NCBI GenBank assembly: GCA_045116675.1
Contig: JBGUMF010000044.1
Location: 1-10,913 of the forward strand
Direction of reading: 5' to 3'
Source: F23-D06 sp045116675
GTDB taxonomy: Bacteria; Bacteroidota; Bacteroidia; Bacteroidales; WCHB1-69
DNA: 10,913 nucleotides
The notes beneath the pieces are model-generated. The model was not told the DNA's origin, did not search any database, and saw only the letters and a list, made by a program, of their open reading frames with translations. Positions 1-6,843 of the stretch are shown piece by piece (position 1 is the first letter of the stretch; each line of letters opens with the position of its first letter). A program made the position numbers and the translations under genes.

Positions 1-3000
1 TGTGTGCTCTGTTCCAAGTCGGTTCCACTGGTCGGCAAACTGGTAGTCTAACTCTCCGAAATATCGGTTGTTATACTGACATCGCACCTTTCCGTCCGCC
101 TGATGGCGAACGATTTCATACGTCCGTTGCGGCAGGTAATCGGACCGGTTGTCGGTCACCCCGTGCTGATAGCCCGCCTGCAAGTACCATTCCGTACTCG
201 GAGAACTCTTCAGCATTACCTGTTGCGAAGAAATACCGTTTTGCTCATAACCATAGTACAGGAGGTTTTTGTTCATCGATTTCTGTACGATGAAATCAAA
301 ACCGAATTTGGAGGCGCTGTTGTTGAACGAAAAGGTGTTTGTTACAGTGAATTGGCGGCTCATCAGGGCAGTGTCCTCGATATTCGCATAGAAGGGGTTG
401 AAATTTGGTCTTTGGTGCTTCAGTTGCGAACGGAGCATCGCCACATTGGAGAAGCGGGCCAGAAAGCGCCGGAAGCCGTCCGCCTGCTGCCACACCGCGG
501 CTGGCCGCAGCTGCACCGTCTGCGTGAACTGGTTGTTGTACGTGTTCACATACTCCGTACCTGCGAGCCACACCTTCACATAGTCCGCCTCATCCTGAAA
601 GGCCGCCACCTCAAATTCCCCGATGTCCTCCAAGCCGTCGCCGTTGTAATCCATCCACACATGCGTCCCCTGCCCTGCCGCCACTTTCAGGAAGGTGAAC
701 GTCTTCTTCAATTCCATGCCGCTACCCGCCTCATAATACGTGTTCAACACGATGGCATTCTTGCAGAAACGTCCTGTGTATTCGACATTTCCGACAAAAT
801 AATGTTCCGAAGCATGCCCGTCGATCGAATCCAGCAGACGCTGGTTCCGATAGGTGGCCGTGAAGAGTATGTGCTGGTTCTTAAGCCTGTCCATTCGGAA
901 GGTGGCTCCCGCCTCATGGATTTCGGTATGGTGGCGAAGACGGTCGTCCATGGGCAGCATCTCCATACGGTTCTTGTAAGAAACCTGATACTGAAACGAT
1001 GTGGAATCGCTTTTCAGATAGGCCATTGTTTCATAAAAAGCATAACTGGACGGGCGCAGCAAACCGGCATCCGCCGTTCGGAAAATATTATTTTCCAACA
1101 AATTACAAATACCTAACTCCAGTTTTGAAAAACGGTACGCAATCTGGTTCCGGGAAGACCAGAAAGCACTCCGCTGGACGGAATCCCGCGTGGACAGAAA
1201 CGAGGTATTGGTCTTGAGCACCCAGTGTTTCAAATGATTGTCCGAAACCAACTCCTGCCGCAGGGCATTCACATCCCCTATCCGATTGAACCAGTTGAGA
1301 CGATAATGTGTGGTGGAAAATTTCGGATGGATCAGGGCAAGCTCGGCATGCAACATCTGCTCCGAATGTGTGGATGACTGGTCCTCTGCCAAATTATACT
1401 GACGGGCAAACTCCACCTCCCGAAAGCGTTCCACCGCACGAAAGTTCTTGTGTACAAACTGCCAGTTCAGATCCGTCACCAGCGACCACAACTTGTTCTT
1501 TTCCTGTCGGTTACCCAGCATCTGCTGATGATAAACCCCCATATCGCAGGCAAATCCGACATTATCGTGATTATCCAATTTGGAGAACGTGTTGACATCC
1601 TTGTGAGAAAGGGCCAGTTCGACATGGGCCGACGACTGCGGACGGAACGCATACCGCCCCGACACGGTCAGCATCTGCGTCAGCATCGGGGTGGCCAGCT
1701 GGACCACCGGCTCATAATCGCCCTGCGGCACACCATCCACGGGAGCCACCCACCCGAATACACGACCGTTGGCCGTGCTCCGAAGCAGCCTGTACGACCC
1801 TTTATTAGGGCCCAAATATGTGAAGCTGAGGCGATAAAGCTGCTCGTTCTCTGAGGTGGAATGGACATATATATTATAATATTGTCCTGCCAGCAGGGTG
1901 TCACGGCGGGCATATAGAATCTGTTCCGGCGAGAAAACCGCCGAATCGCATTGCGCATAATAGGCATACGGCGTATCACCGTCCAATCGGGACAGGAACA
2001 TCTTCTCCGCATCAGTCAATTCTGGTTGCACGGGATGGTTTTTCAGGTCTTGTTCCCGGAAATAATGGACATCCAGCGTCCAACGCTGGCGTTTCCCCAA
2101 TGTCATGGAGTTGTAGGAGAACAGGCTATAACGGGTATAGTGGCGGTCAGTGTATTCAAATTCAACCACAATACGTTTCTCGGATGTGACCAACATAGCG
2201 GGTGTGAACGTGATTTCCGCCGTATTGTAATCCATCACATAGTCATGATCCTGCCCACGCGTCAGCAGGACACCATCGACGTACACGCGCTCGGAACCCG
2301 CCACAATGGTTATATTGATTTCATTAGCCTTCCCATAGAGACGATACGGTCCCTGCACACCGTTCTGCGGTTCTATCGACTGCCGGGCGTAGGTTCCTTT
2401 TGTCACGCCGCCACCCAACTGGCTGGTCATTCGGAATACGCTGTCCTTTGAAAAAAGGCCTTTCGCCTTCACACCTAACAGATTTCGTGACAAATAGAGG
2501 AAGCGGGACGATGGTTTTTGGGCCAGCACATCGCCGGCGGATATTTCTAAATATTGTTTAATACGTAATGTTATAAATATATTATTGATATCATGCAAGT
2601 ATTGTGTATTCCCTTCCGGCTGGATGGGAATATTCTTGTCCGAAATGGAGGCCTCCACCCGCACATCCTCCGACAGTTGTCCGGAGAGCTGCAAGTTCAA
2701 GGTGGAATTCAGCACCAGATCCTGCCGGTTGCCGACCGAAACGCCACGCGAAATGGATCCGTTGCTCAGGAGCTGGTTATCCTGTTGCAAATCCGCCACC
2801 GTCCGAAGCTGGCCCGCGGCGGGCTGATAGCGGTAGGTGGGCGATTCGATGAGGGCGCGGGATTTGTGAGCGTATGGCTTGGCAAAATCCAGCGTATAAG
2901 TCTGATAGCGATAGACCAGCGTTTTCCCCAGCAGGGACGAATCCTGCAGATATACCACAGCGGCTATCGGATCGAGGCGATAGGCGGATGAGGGGACCTC

Positions 3001-3171
3001 GCGGATGACGAATGTCTCGGCCCGAATGGAGAGCGTGTCAACCTTGAATGACATGCTTTGCGGCACGACGTGTCGCACACGCCATTCGCCATCCGACTGG
3101 CAAAAAGCGTAACCCATTGACAACATAAAAGTTGCCAAAAGCCAAAGGCGACACTGCCTTATTTTCAGCAT
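1..3171 (-). CDS. Very large secreted, probably outer-membrane, beta-rich protein (partial, 3' end outside window)
   Basis: The minus-strand frame beginning at the ATG at 3171 is open without a stop for 1057 codons and leaves the window at base 1, so the C-terminus is missing. Residues 1-25 form a signal peptide: basic start MLKIRQCR, hydrophobic core, then GYAFCQ. The Cys is preceded by Phe, so it is not a lipobox. The mature part alternates polar and aromatic residues as beta strands do. Segments that look conserved are GSISRGVSVGN (138-148), NIPIQPEGNTQ (180-190), NGVQGPYRL (270-278), SERVYVDGVLL...DYVMDYN (293-316), NGRVFGWVAP (468-477) and an EF-hand-like loop, DYNGDGLEDIGE (841-852), with acidic or amide ligands at loop positions 1, 3, 5 and 12. 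From memory these resemble large uncharacterised Bacteroidota envelope proteins; I know no named family. A cell-surface or outer-membrane location is inferred. It is transcribed divergently from the transketolase gene. Confidence 0.85.
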   Translation of the reverse strand, partial: MLKIRQCRLWLLATFMLSMGYAFCQSDGEWRVRHVVPQSMSFKVDTLSIRAETFVIREVPSSAYRLDPIAAVVYLQDSSLLGKTLVYRYQTYTLDFAKPYAHKSRALIESPTYRYQPAAGQLRTVADLQQDNQLLSNGSISRGVSVGNRQDLVLNSTLNLQLSGQLSEDVRVEASISDKNIPIQPEGNTQYLHDINNIFITLRIKQYLEISAGDVLAQKPSSRFLYLSRNLLGVKAKGLFSKDSVFRMTSQLGGGVTKGTYARQSIEPQNGVQGPYRLYGKANEINITIVAGSERVYVDGVLLTRGQDHDYVMDYNTAEITFTPAMLVTSEKRIVVEFEYTDRHYTRYSLFSYNSMTLGKRQRWTLDVHYFREQDLKNHPVQPELTDAEKMFLSRLDGDTPYAYYAQCDSAVFSPEQILYARRDTLLAGQYYNIYVHSTSENEQLYRLSFTYLGPNKGSYRLLRSTANGRVFGWVAPVDGVPQGDYEPVVQLATPMLTQMLTVSGRYAFRPQSSAHVELALSHKDVNTFSKLDNHDNVGFACDMGVYHQQMLGNRQEKNKLWSLVTDLNWQFVHKNFRAVERFREVEFARQYNLAEDQSSTHSEQMLHAELALIHPKFSTTHYRLNWFNRIGDVNALRQELVSDNHLKHWVLKTNTSFLSTRDSVQRSAFWSSRNQIAYRFSKLELGICNLLENNIFRTADAGLLRPSSYAFYETMAYLKSDSTSFQYQVSYKNRMEMLPMDDRLRHHTEIHEAGATFRMDRLKNQHILFTATYRNQRLLDSIDGHASEHYFVGNVEYTGRFCKNAIVLNTYYEAGSGMELKKTFTFLKVAAGQGTHVWMDYNGDGLEDIGEFEVAAFQDEADYVKVWLAGTEYVNTYNNQFTQTVQLRPAAVWQQADGFRRFLARFSNVAMLRSQLKHQRPNFNPFYANIEDTALMSRQFTVTNTFSFNNSASKFGFDFIVQKSMNKNLLYYGYEQNGISSQQVMLKSSPSTEWYLQAGYQHGVTDNRSDYLPQRTYEIVRHQADGKVRCQYNNRYFGELDYQFADQWNRLGTEHT

Positions 3172-3242
3172 GATAGTAGAGCGTTAAAACATATCCGCAT
3201 AAGAAAATGTTATTTTGGATAACTCATAATTATCAAATTTCG

Positions 3243-3250
3243 TATTTTTG
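3243..3250 (+). promoter_or_regulatory. Bacteroidota-type -7 element (TATTTTTG) for the transketolase-sigma group
   Basis: TATTTTTG matches the Bacteroides -7 consensus TAnnTTTG exactly. A TTTG at 3214-3217 is the only nearby -33 candidate, but its 25-nt spacing is longer than usual, so the -33 is uncertain. Transcription would start around 3255. That lies downstream of the in-frame ATG at 3207 and supports translation starting at 3288. The element overlaps an inverted repeat, ATTTTTGC-AC-GCAAAAAT (3244-3261). Confidence 0.5.
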
Positions 3251-3287
3251 CACGCAAAAATTATTTGACCAAAAACCAACAACGATA

Positions 3288-4241
3288 ATGGAAAAAATAG
3301 AGTGCAACGATTTCAAGGACACCCGTTCCGGCTTTGGTGCCGGCTTGGTGGAAGCAGGCAAGCAGAACGCCAACGTATTCGCCCTCACGGCCGATGTCAC
3401 CGGCAGCGTGAAGATGGGTGATTTCAAAGCGGCTTATCCCGACCGGTTCATCCAGGTGGGCATTGCCGAGGCGAACATGGTGGGCATCTGTGCCGGCCTT
3501 GCCCTGAGTGGCAAGGTGCCCTTCGCCAGTGCCTTCGCCGGGTTCATCACCGGACGCGTCTATGACCAGATCCGCATGACGGTGGCCTACTCCAACCTCA
3601 ACGTCAAGATTTGTGCTTCCCATGCCGGCCTCACCGTCGGGGAAGACGGGGCCACCCACGAGATGATGGAGGACCTGGGGCTGATGAAGATGTTGCCGAA
3701 CATGGTGGTGATCAACCCCTGCGACTACAACCAGACCAAAATGGCCACGATTGCCGCCGCCGAGTACAACGGCCCGGTCTATCTCCGTTTCGGACGGCCT
3801 TCCGTGCCCAACTTCACACCCTCCGACCAGCCTTTTATCATCGGAAAGGCCATCACGATGCAGGAGGGCACCGATGTCACCATCATAGCCACCGGGCATA
3901 TGGTATGGCCTGCCCTGCAAGCCGCCTATGAGCTCTCGCAGCAGAACATTTCCGCCGAGGTCATTGACATCGCCACCATCAAGCCGCTGGATGAGGAAGC
4001 CATTCTGGCCTCCGTGGCCAAGACCCGTTGTGTGGTCACCGCCGAGGAGCACCTCATGAACGGCGGTCTGGGCGACTCCGTTTGCCAGCTGCTCTGCCGC
4101 CGCCAGCCCGCACCCGTGGAGATGGTGGCCGTGGACGACCGTTTCGGCGAGAGCGGCACTCCCAACGAGCTGATGGAGCTGTACGGACTGGACCAGCAGC
4201 ACATCGTGGAAGCCTGCAAGAAAGTCATCGCACGCAAATAA
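3288..4241 (+). CDS. Transketolase family protein, C-terminal subunit (split transketolase)
   Basis: This 317-residue protein carries the pyrimidine-binding and C-terminal domains of transketolase but not the N-terminal PP-binding domain, so it should work as one half of a two-subunit, thiamine-diphosphate-dependent transketolase or a related enzyme in the non-oxidative pentose phosphate pathway. GIAEANM (58-64) carries the Glu (E61) expected to activate the cofactor aminopyrimidine. SHAGLTVGEDGATHE (111-125) matches the loop that in full-length enzymes reads GEDGPTHQ. The C-terminal domain covers roughly 190-317. The frame extends upstream to an ATG at 3207, but those 27 residues do not look like transketolase and precede the likely transcription start, so I use 3288. 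No N-terminal subunit gene lies next to it: upstream is a divergent gene and downstream, after 6 nt, a sigma factor. Family assignment is firm; the exact substrate is not shown. Confidence 0.93.
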   Translation: MEKIECNDFKDTRSGFGAGLVEAGKQNANVFALTADVTGSVKMGDFKAAYPDRFIQVGIAEANMVGICAGLALSGKVPFASAFAGFITGRVYDQIRMTVAYSNLNVKICASHAGLTVGEDGATHEMMEDLGLMKMLPNMVVINPCDYNQTKMATIAAAEYNGPVYLRFGRPSVPNFTPSDQPFIIGKAITMQEGTDVTIIATGHMVWPALQAAYELSQQNISAEVIDIATIKPLDEEAILASVAKTRCVVTAEEHLMNGGLGDSVCQLLCRRQPAPVEMVAVDDRFGESGTPNELMELYGLDQQHIVEACKKVIARK

Positions 4242-4247
4242 CACACC

Positions 4248-4805
4248 ATGCCCGAAGCAACCGACGAATTCATACTCTCGCTGTTCCAAAACAGCAAAAC
4301 CCGCGAGCAGGCATTCGAAATGCTGCTGAAAAAATACCAGCGGGTGATCTACTATAATGCACGCCGCATCGTGACCCTGCACGAGGATGCCAACGACGTG
4401 ACGCAGAACGTGTGCATCAAGATCTGGCGCAACCTTGACAAGTTCCGCGGCGACTCATCCCTGAAGACATGGATCACTAAGATCTGCATTAACGAGGCGC
4501 TCTCCTTCATCGAGAAGAAGAAAAAGCTGCTCAACCTGACCGACGACAGCTACATGGATTTCCTTGTCGTGAGTCAGGCCGACACCAACTTCATCTCCCC
4601 GAACGAGATCGAACAGCTGCTGCAGGAGGCCATCCTGAAGCTGCCGCCCAAGCAGCGTGCCGTCTTCACCATGCGCTACTACGACGAGACCCCGTACGCC
4701 GAGATGTCCAAGATTTTCGACACCTCCGAGAGTGCCCTCAAGGCCTCCTACCACTTCGCCGCAGAAAAAATCAAAAAAAATATTTCCGAGCATTTAACCT
4801 TTTAG
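4248..4805 (+). CDS. ECF-type RNA polymerase sigma factor (sigma-70 family)
   Basis: This 185-residue protein has the two-domain layout of extracytoplasmic-function sigma factors. Region 2 (about 20-92) contains DANDVTQNVCIKIWRNL (47-63), the core-binding and -10-recognition helices, and FRGDSSLKTWITKI (66-79). Region 4 (about 122-180) contains LPPKQRAVFTMRYYDETPY followed by a helix-turn-helix that reads MSKIFDTSESALKASYHFA. There is no region 1.1 or 3. It starts 6 nt after the transketolase stop, so both are probably on one mRNA. The next two genes encode a single-pass membrane protein and a periplasmic Spy/CpxP-like protein, as expected for an envelope-sensing sigma module in Bacteroidota. 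An 8-A run near the C-terminus (about 4773-4780) is intact in frame. The regulon cannot be read from the window. Confidence 0.93.
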   Translation: MPEATDEFILSLFQNSKTREQAFEMLLKKYQRVIYYNARRIVTLHEDANDVTQNVCIKIWRNLDKFRGDSSLKTWITKICINEALSFIEKKKKLLNLTDDSYMDFLVVSQADTNFISPNEIEQLLQEAILKLPPKQRAVFTMRYYDETPYAEMSKIFDTSESALKASYHFAAEKIKKNISEHLTF

Positions 4806-4843
4806 TTTTTATATAGTCAACGATTCTGTTTTTTTTCAAAAAA

Positions 4844-5167
4844 ATGGAGATGATAGATCTTGATAACTTAAGCAAACAGGAGCATTACAACATTCCGGAA
4901 GGGTACTTCGAACAGCTGCCCGGACAGATGATGAACGTCATACGCAAGGACAAAGCCCGCCGGCGCAACATCTGGCTTTCCGCCATTGCCGCCGTGATGG
5001 CGCTGGTCATCTGCAGCACCGTCGTCATCGGCTACATGAACAATGACAAAATACCCGGACAGGTCGTGGCCGACACGGAAATCACCACCGCCGACAGCCA
5101 GTTGGAGGACCAGATGGCGGACTACTACAGCACCGAATTTGCCCAAATGGATTATTATAATTACTAA
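4844..5167 (+). CDS. Small single-pass membrane protein in anti-sigma position
   Basis: This 107-residue protein has a charged N-terminal cytoplasmic part (1-42) containing YNIPEGYFEQLP (15-26), one hydrophobic helix (about 43-65) preceded by a basic stretch (RKDKARRR) and a short acidic, Tyr-rich tail (about 66-107) that should face the periplasm. The x-VPEGYFE-L-like motif is, from memory, common in small proteins encoded beside ECF sigma factors in Bacteroidota. I see no zinc-binding HxxxCxxC motif, so it is not a ZAS-type anti-sigma factor. Its place between the sigma factor (38-nt AT-rich gap) and the periplasmic Spy/CpxP-like protein suggests a membrane-tethered anti-sigma or signal-passing role; that is inferred from topology and context only. 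A second in-frame ATG at 4850 is possible. Confidence 0.8.
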   Translation: MEMIDLDNLSKQEHYNIPEGYFEQLPGQMMNVIRKDKARRRNIWLSAIAAVMALVICSTVVIGYMNNDKIPGQVVADTEITTADSQLEDQMADYYSTEFAQMDYYNY

Positions 5168-5173
5168 AAAGGA
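5168..5173 (+). promoter_or_regulatory. Shine-Dalgarno-like AAAGGA deciding the start of the Spy/CpxP-like gene
   Basis: AAAGGA directly follows the stop codon of the upstream gene. It is only 2 nt from the ATG at 5176 but 8 nt from the ATG at 5182, which favours 5182. Such sites are weakly used in Bacteroidota, so this is modest evidence. Confidence 0.4.
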
Positions 5174-5181
5174 TAATGAAT

Positions 5182-5697
5182 ATGAAACGATTGATTGCTT
5201 TCGTCTGTCTGATGACAGCCGTTCTCTGCGGCCTCCAAGCCCAGGTGAAAGAAGACCCCAACAAGATTGTCAAAGATCGCATGGACAACATGCGTAGCAA
5301 ACTGAAGCTCACCTCCACCACGGAGCAAAACGCCTTCTGGACCGCCTACGAGCAGTACCTGCGCAACGAGGTTAAGGCATTCGAGACCTACCGCAACAAC
5401 CTGGCCAAGCGCGGCATCAAGCTGAACGCCCCCGGCCAGAACAAGGAAGTCATCGCGAAGCTTTCCGACAGCCAGCTGACCTACCTCCACGACCAGAAGT
5501 TCGAGCTCCGCAAGAACCTCCTCAATCTGGAGTCCGCCTTCTACAAGAAAATCAAGGGGATACTCACCCCGCGGCACGTCCATGATTATTTAAACATCGA
5601 GGAAACATACAAAAGGGAGTTGGCCAACAAGAAAAAAGCCGCTGCCGCCGAAGAGAAACCCGCCACACCTGTCAACGCAGGCAAGAAACGGAGATGA
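5182..5697 (+). CDS. Spy/CpxP-like periplasmic protein, putative sensor of the ECF sigma factor
   Basis: The protein has 171 residues from the ATG at 5182; the ATG at 5176 would add only Met-Asn. Residues 1-20 are a signal peptide (MKRLIAFVCL, hydrophobic core, ending LQA before Q21). The mature part is almost entirely helical and charged. It has LKLTSTTEQNAFWTAYEQY near 40-58, which resembles the L-T-x-x-E/Q...F-W-x-x-Y pattern of Spy/CpxP-like proteins in Bacteroidota, then long amphipathic helices and a Lys/Ala-rich tail ending KKRR. Proteins of this shape next to ECF sigma factors in this phylum are often called sensor of ECF-type sigma factor. It probably binds misfolded envelope proteins or signals to the membrane partner upstream; this is inferred. 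It is the last gene before a strong terminator. Confidence 0.82.
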   Translation: MKRLIAFVCLMTAVLCGLQAQVKEDPNKIVKDRMDNMRSKLKLTSTTEQNAFWTAYEQYLRNEVKAFETYRNNLAKRGIKLNAPGQNKEVIAKLSDSQLTYLHDQKFELRKNLLNLESAFYKKIKGILTPRHVHDYLNIEETYKRELANKKKAAAAEEKPATPVNAGKKRR

Positions 5698-5728
5698 AAA
5701 AAGACTGCCTTCGGGCAGTTTTTTTTTG
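5698..5728 (+). terminator. Intrinsic terminator with UUCG tetraloop
   Basis: An A-tract, then the stem ACTGCC (5704-5709) / GGCAGT (5714-5719) closed by the very stable C(TTCG)G loop, then an uninterrupted T run to 5727. The flanking A and T tracts can extend the stem. It begins right after the stop codon at 5697 and separates the sigma-factor group from the ribosomal-protein operon. Confidence 0.92.
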
Positions 5729-5786
5729 CCTTTTCAAACGGGAATAAAAAAATTCACTGACTTACTGAACGATAAAGAAAAAAGTG

Positions 5787-5794
5787 TATTTTTG
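5787..5794 (+). promoter_or_regulatory. Bacteroidota-type -7 element (TATTTTTG) for the rpsL operon
   Basis: TATTTTTG matches TAnnTTTG and lies 60 nt before the rpsL ATG, in the 157-nt gap behind the terminator. No convincing -33 TTTG is seen. The octamer is identical to the one at 3243-3250, and here too it overlaps an inverted repeat, ATTTTTG (5788-5794) / CAAAAAT (5801-5807). The rest of the leader is AT-rich without other clear structure. Confidence 0.5.
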
Positions 5795-5854
5795 CCAGCC
5801 CAAAAATTAGGGGTATAAAACTATAATAATTAAAAGTTTAACAAATTAAATTGT

Positions 5855-6238
5855 ATGCCTACAATTCAACAATTAGTAAGAAAAGGAAGAAAAAAGCTTA
5901 CTTCACAGAGTAAGTCAAGGGCATTGGATGCCTGTCCGCAACGTCGCGGAGTTTGCTTGAGGGTTTACACAACCACTCCTAAAAAGCCCAATTCAGCCAT
6001 GCGTAAGGTGGCGAGAGTAAGAATGACCAACGGTAAAGAGGTGAACGCCTACATTCCGGGCGAAGGCCACAACCTGCAGGAGCACAGCATCGTGCTGGTG
6101 CGCGGCGGTCGTGTCAAAGACCTTCCGGGTGTTCGTTATCACATCGTGCGCGGTGCGTTAGACTCCGCCGGTGTTGACGGTCGTCTCCAAGGTCGTTCCA
6201 AATATGGTGCCAAGAGACCCAAGAAAGCTGCGAAATAA
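5855..6238 (+). CDS. rpsL: 30S ribosomal protein S12
   Basis: This 127-residue protein aligns end to end with S12 of the small-subunit decoding centre. It contains CPQRRGVC, VYTTTPKKPNSAMRKVARVR, GEGHNLQEHS and GGRVKDLPGVRYH. The residues whose mutation causes streptomycin resistance in other bacteria are wild type here: K43 and K88 (counting Met). D89, the site of methylthiolation by RimO in Escherichia coli, is also present. It is the first gene of the str-type operon, 83 nt before rpsG. There is no clear Shine-Dalgarno site, as usual for the phylum. Confidence 0.99.
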   Translation: MPTIQQLVRKGRKKLTSQSKSRALDACPQRRGVCLRVYTTTPKKPNSAMRKVARVRMTNGKEVNAYIPGEGHNLQEHSIVLVRGGRVKDLPGVRYHIVRGALDSAGVDGRLQGRSKYGAKRPKKAAK

Positions 6239-6264
6239 GCTGTTTTCAACCAAAAAATCGTAAA

Positions 6265-6289
6265 TTGAACGCCGTGATTGGCGATTCAA
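6265..6289 (+). promoter_or_regulatory. Intercistronic hairpin between rpsL and rpsG
   Basis: The 83-nt gap contains TTGAACGCC (6265-6273), a 6-nt loop GTGATT (6274-6279), then GGCG (6280-6283), a bulged A (6284) and TTCAA (6285-6289): nine base pairs with one bulge. It is not followed by a T run, so it is not an intrinsic terminator. In Escherichia coli, S7 represses its own operon by binding the rpsL-rpsG intercistronic RNA. A similar role here is an inference from position and structure. Confidence 0.5.
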
Positions 6290-6321
6290 GAGTAAATAAT
6301 CATTATTGAAGATACAAGAAA

Positions 6322-6789
6322 ATGAGAAATTCACACGCAAAAAAAAGGATCATTCTTCCGGATCCGAAGTACAATGACGAACAGGTAACGAAATTCGTCA
6401 ACAACATCATGTTGAAAGGCAAGAAAAACCTTGCTTTCGAAATTTTCTACAAAGCCATCGACATCGTTGAGGAGAAGACCAAGGAAAACGGTATCGAGGT
6501 TTGGAAAAAAGCCCTGGAGAACGTAACCCCCAGCGTTGAGGTCAAGAGCAAGCGCGTCGGTGGTACCACCCTCCCCGTCCCTGAGGAGATCAAGCCGGGC
6601 AGAAAGCAATCTGTAGGTATGAAGAACTTAATATCCTTCGCACGCAAGCGTCATGAACAGACGATGGCCGACAAGCTGGCCCAGGAAATCATGGCCGCGT
6701 ACAAGAGCGAGGGTGCCGCTTTCAAGAAGAAAGAGGAAATCCACAGAATGGCCGAAGCCAACAAGGCATTCGCCCACATGCGCATGTAA
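6322..6789 (+). CDS. rpsG: 30S ribosomal protein S7
   Basis: This 155-residue protein has the family's usual length and hallmarks: ILPDPKYND near the N-terminus, KFVNNIMLKGKKN (24-36), the VGGTTLPVP segment (79-87) on the beta hairpin, and an ARKRHEQTMADKLAQEI helix, ending in KKKEEIHRMAEANKAFAHMRM. S7 nucleates assembly of the 30S head and contacts the E-site tRNA. It lies between rpsL and fusA as in most bacterial str operons. The preceding gap carries a hairpin that could be an autoregulatory site. Confidence 0.98.
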   Translation: MRNSHAKKRIILPDPKYNDEQVTKFVNNIMLKGKKNLAFEIFYKAIDIVEEKTKENGIEVWKKALENVTPSVEVKSKRVGGTTLPVPEEIKPGRKQSVGMKNLISFARKRHEQTMADKLAQEIMAAYKSEGAAFKKKEEIHRMAEANKAFAHMRM

Positions 6790-6843
6790 CATAACTTCTG
6801 ACATTCACCTGTAGTTTCTGACTGAAAAGAGAACATTCCAACA

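Noticed and set aside
1861..1885. AT-rich imperfect inverted repeat GGACA...TGTCC
   Set aside because: Only five solid base pairs with a long AT interior, inside the large coding frame and preserving it; likely chance.
2545..2590. Very AT-rich patch inside the large minus-strand gene, possibly a promoter or insertion scar
   Set aside because: The reading frame continues through it and encodes a plausible beta-strand segment; no target-site duplication or element ends are seen.
103..2991. Several plus-strand open frames of 80-337 codons in the first 3 kb
   Set aside because: All lie opposite the uninterrupted 1057-codon minus-strand frame that has a signal peptide and conserved-looking motifs.
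3186..3193. Possible minus-strand -7 element (TATGTTTT) for the large envelope gene
   Set aside because: It has one mismatch to TAnnTTTG and no -33, and would leave a leader of only a few nucleotides before the ATG at 3171.
3207..3287. Upstream in-frame ATG extending the transketolase subunit by 27 residues
   Set aside because: The extension is not transketolase-like, is AT-rich, contains the likely -7 promoter element, and would start before the predicted transcription start.
3261..4382. 373-codon open frame on the minus strand opposite the transketolase gene
   Set aside because: It is antisense to a recognised gene and shares the same low-complexity His/Gly/Val/Leu composition, with no motifs.
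4773..4780. Run of eight A in the sigma-factor gene as a programmed slippage site
   Set aside because: It lies only a few codons before the stop, so slippage would change just the last residues. No downstream structure or alternative frame of interest.
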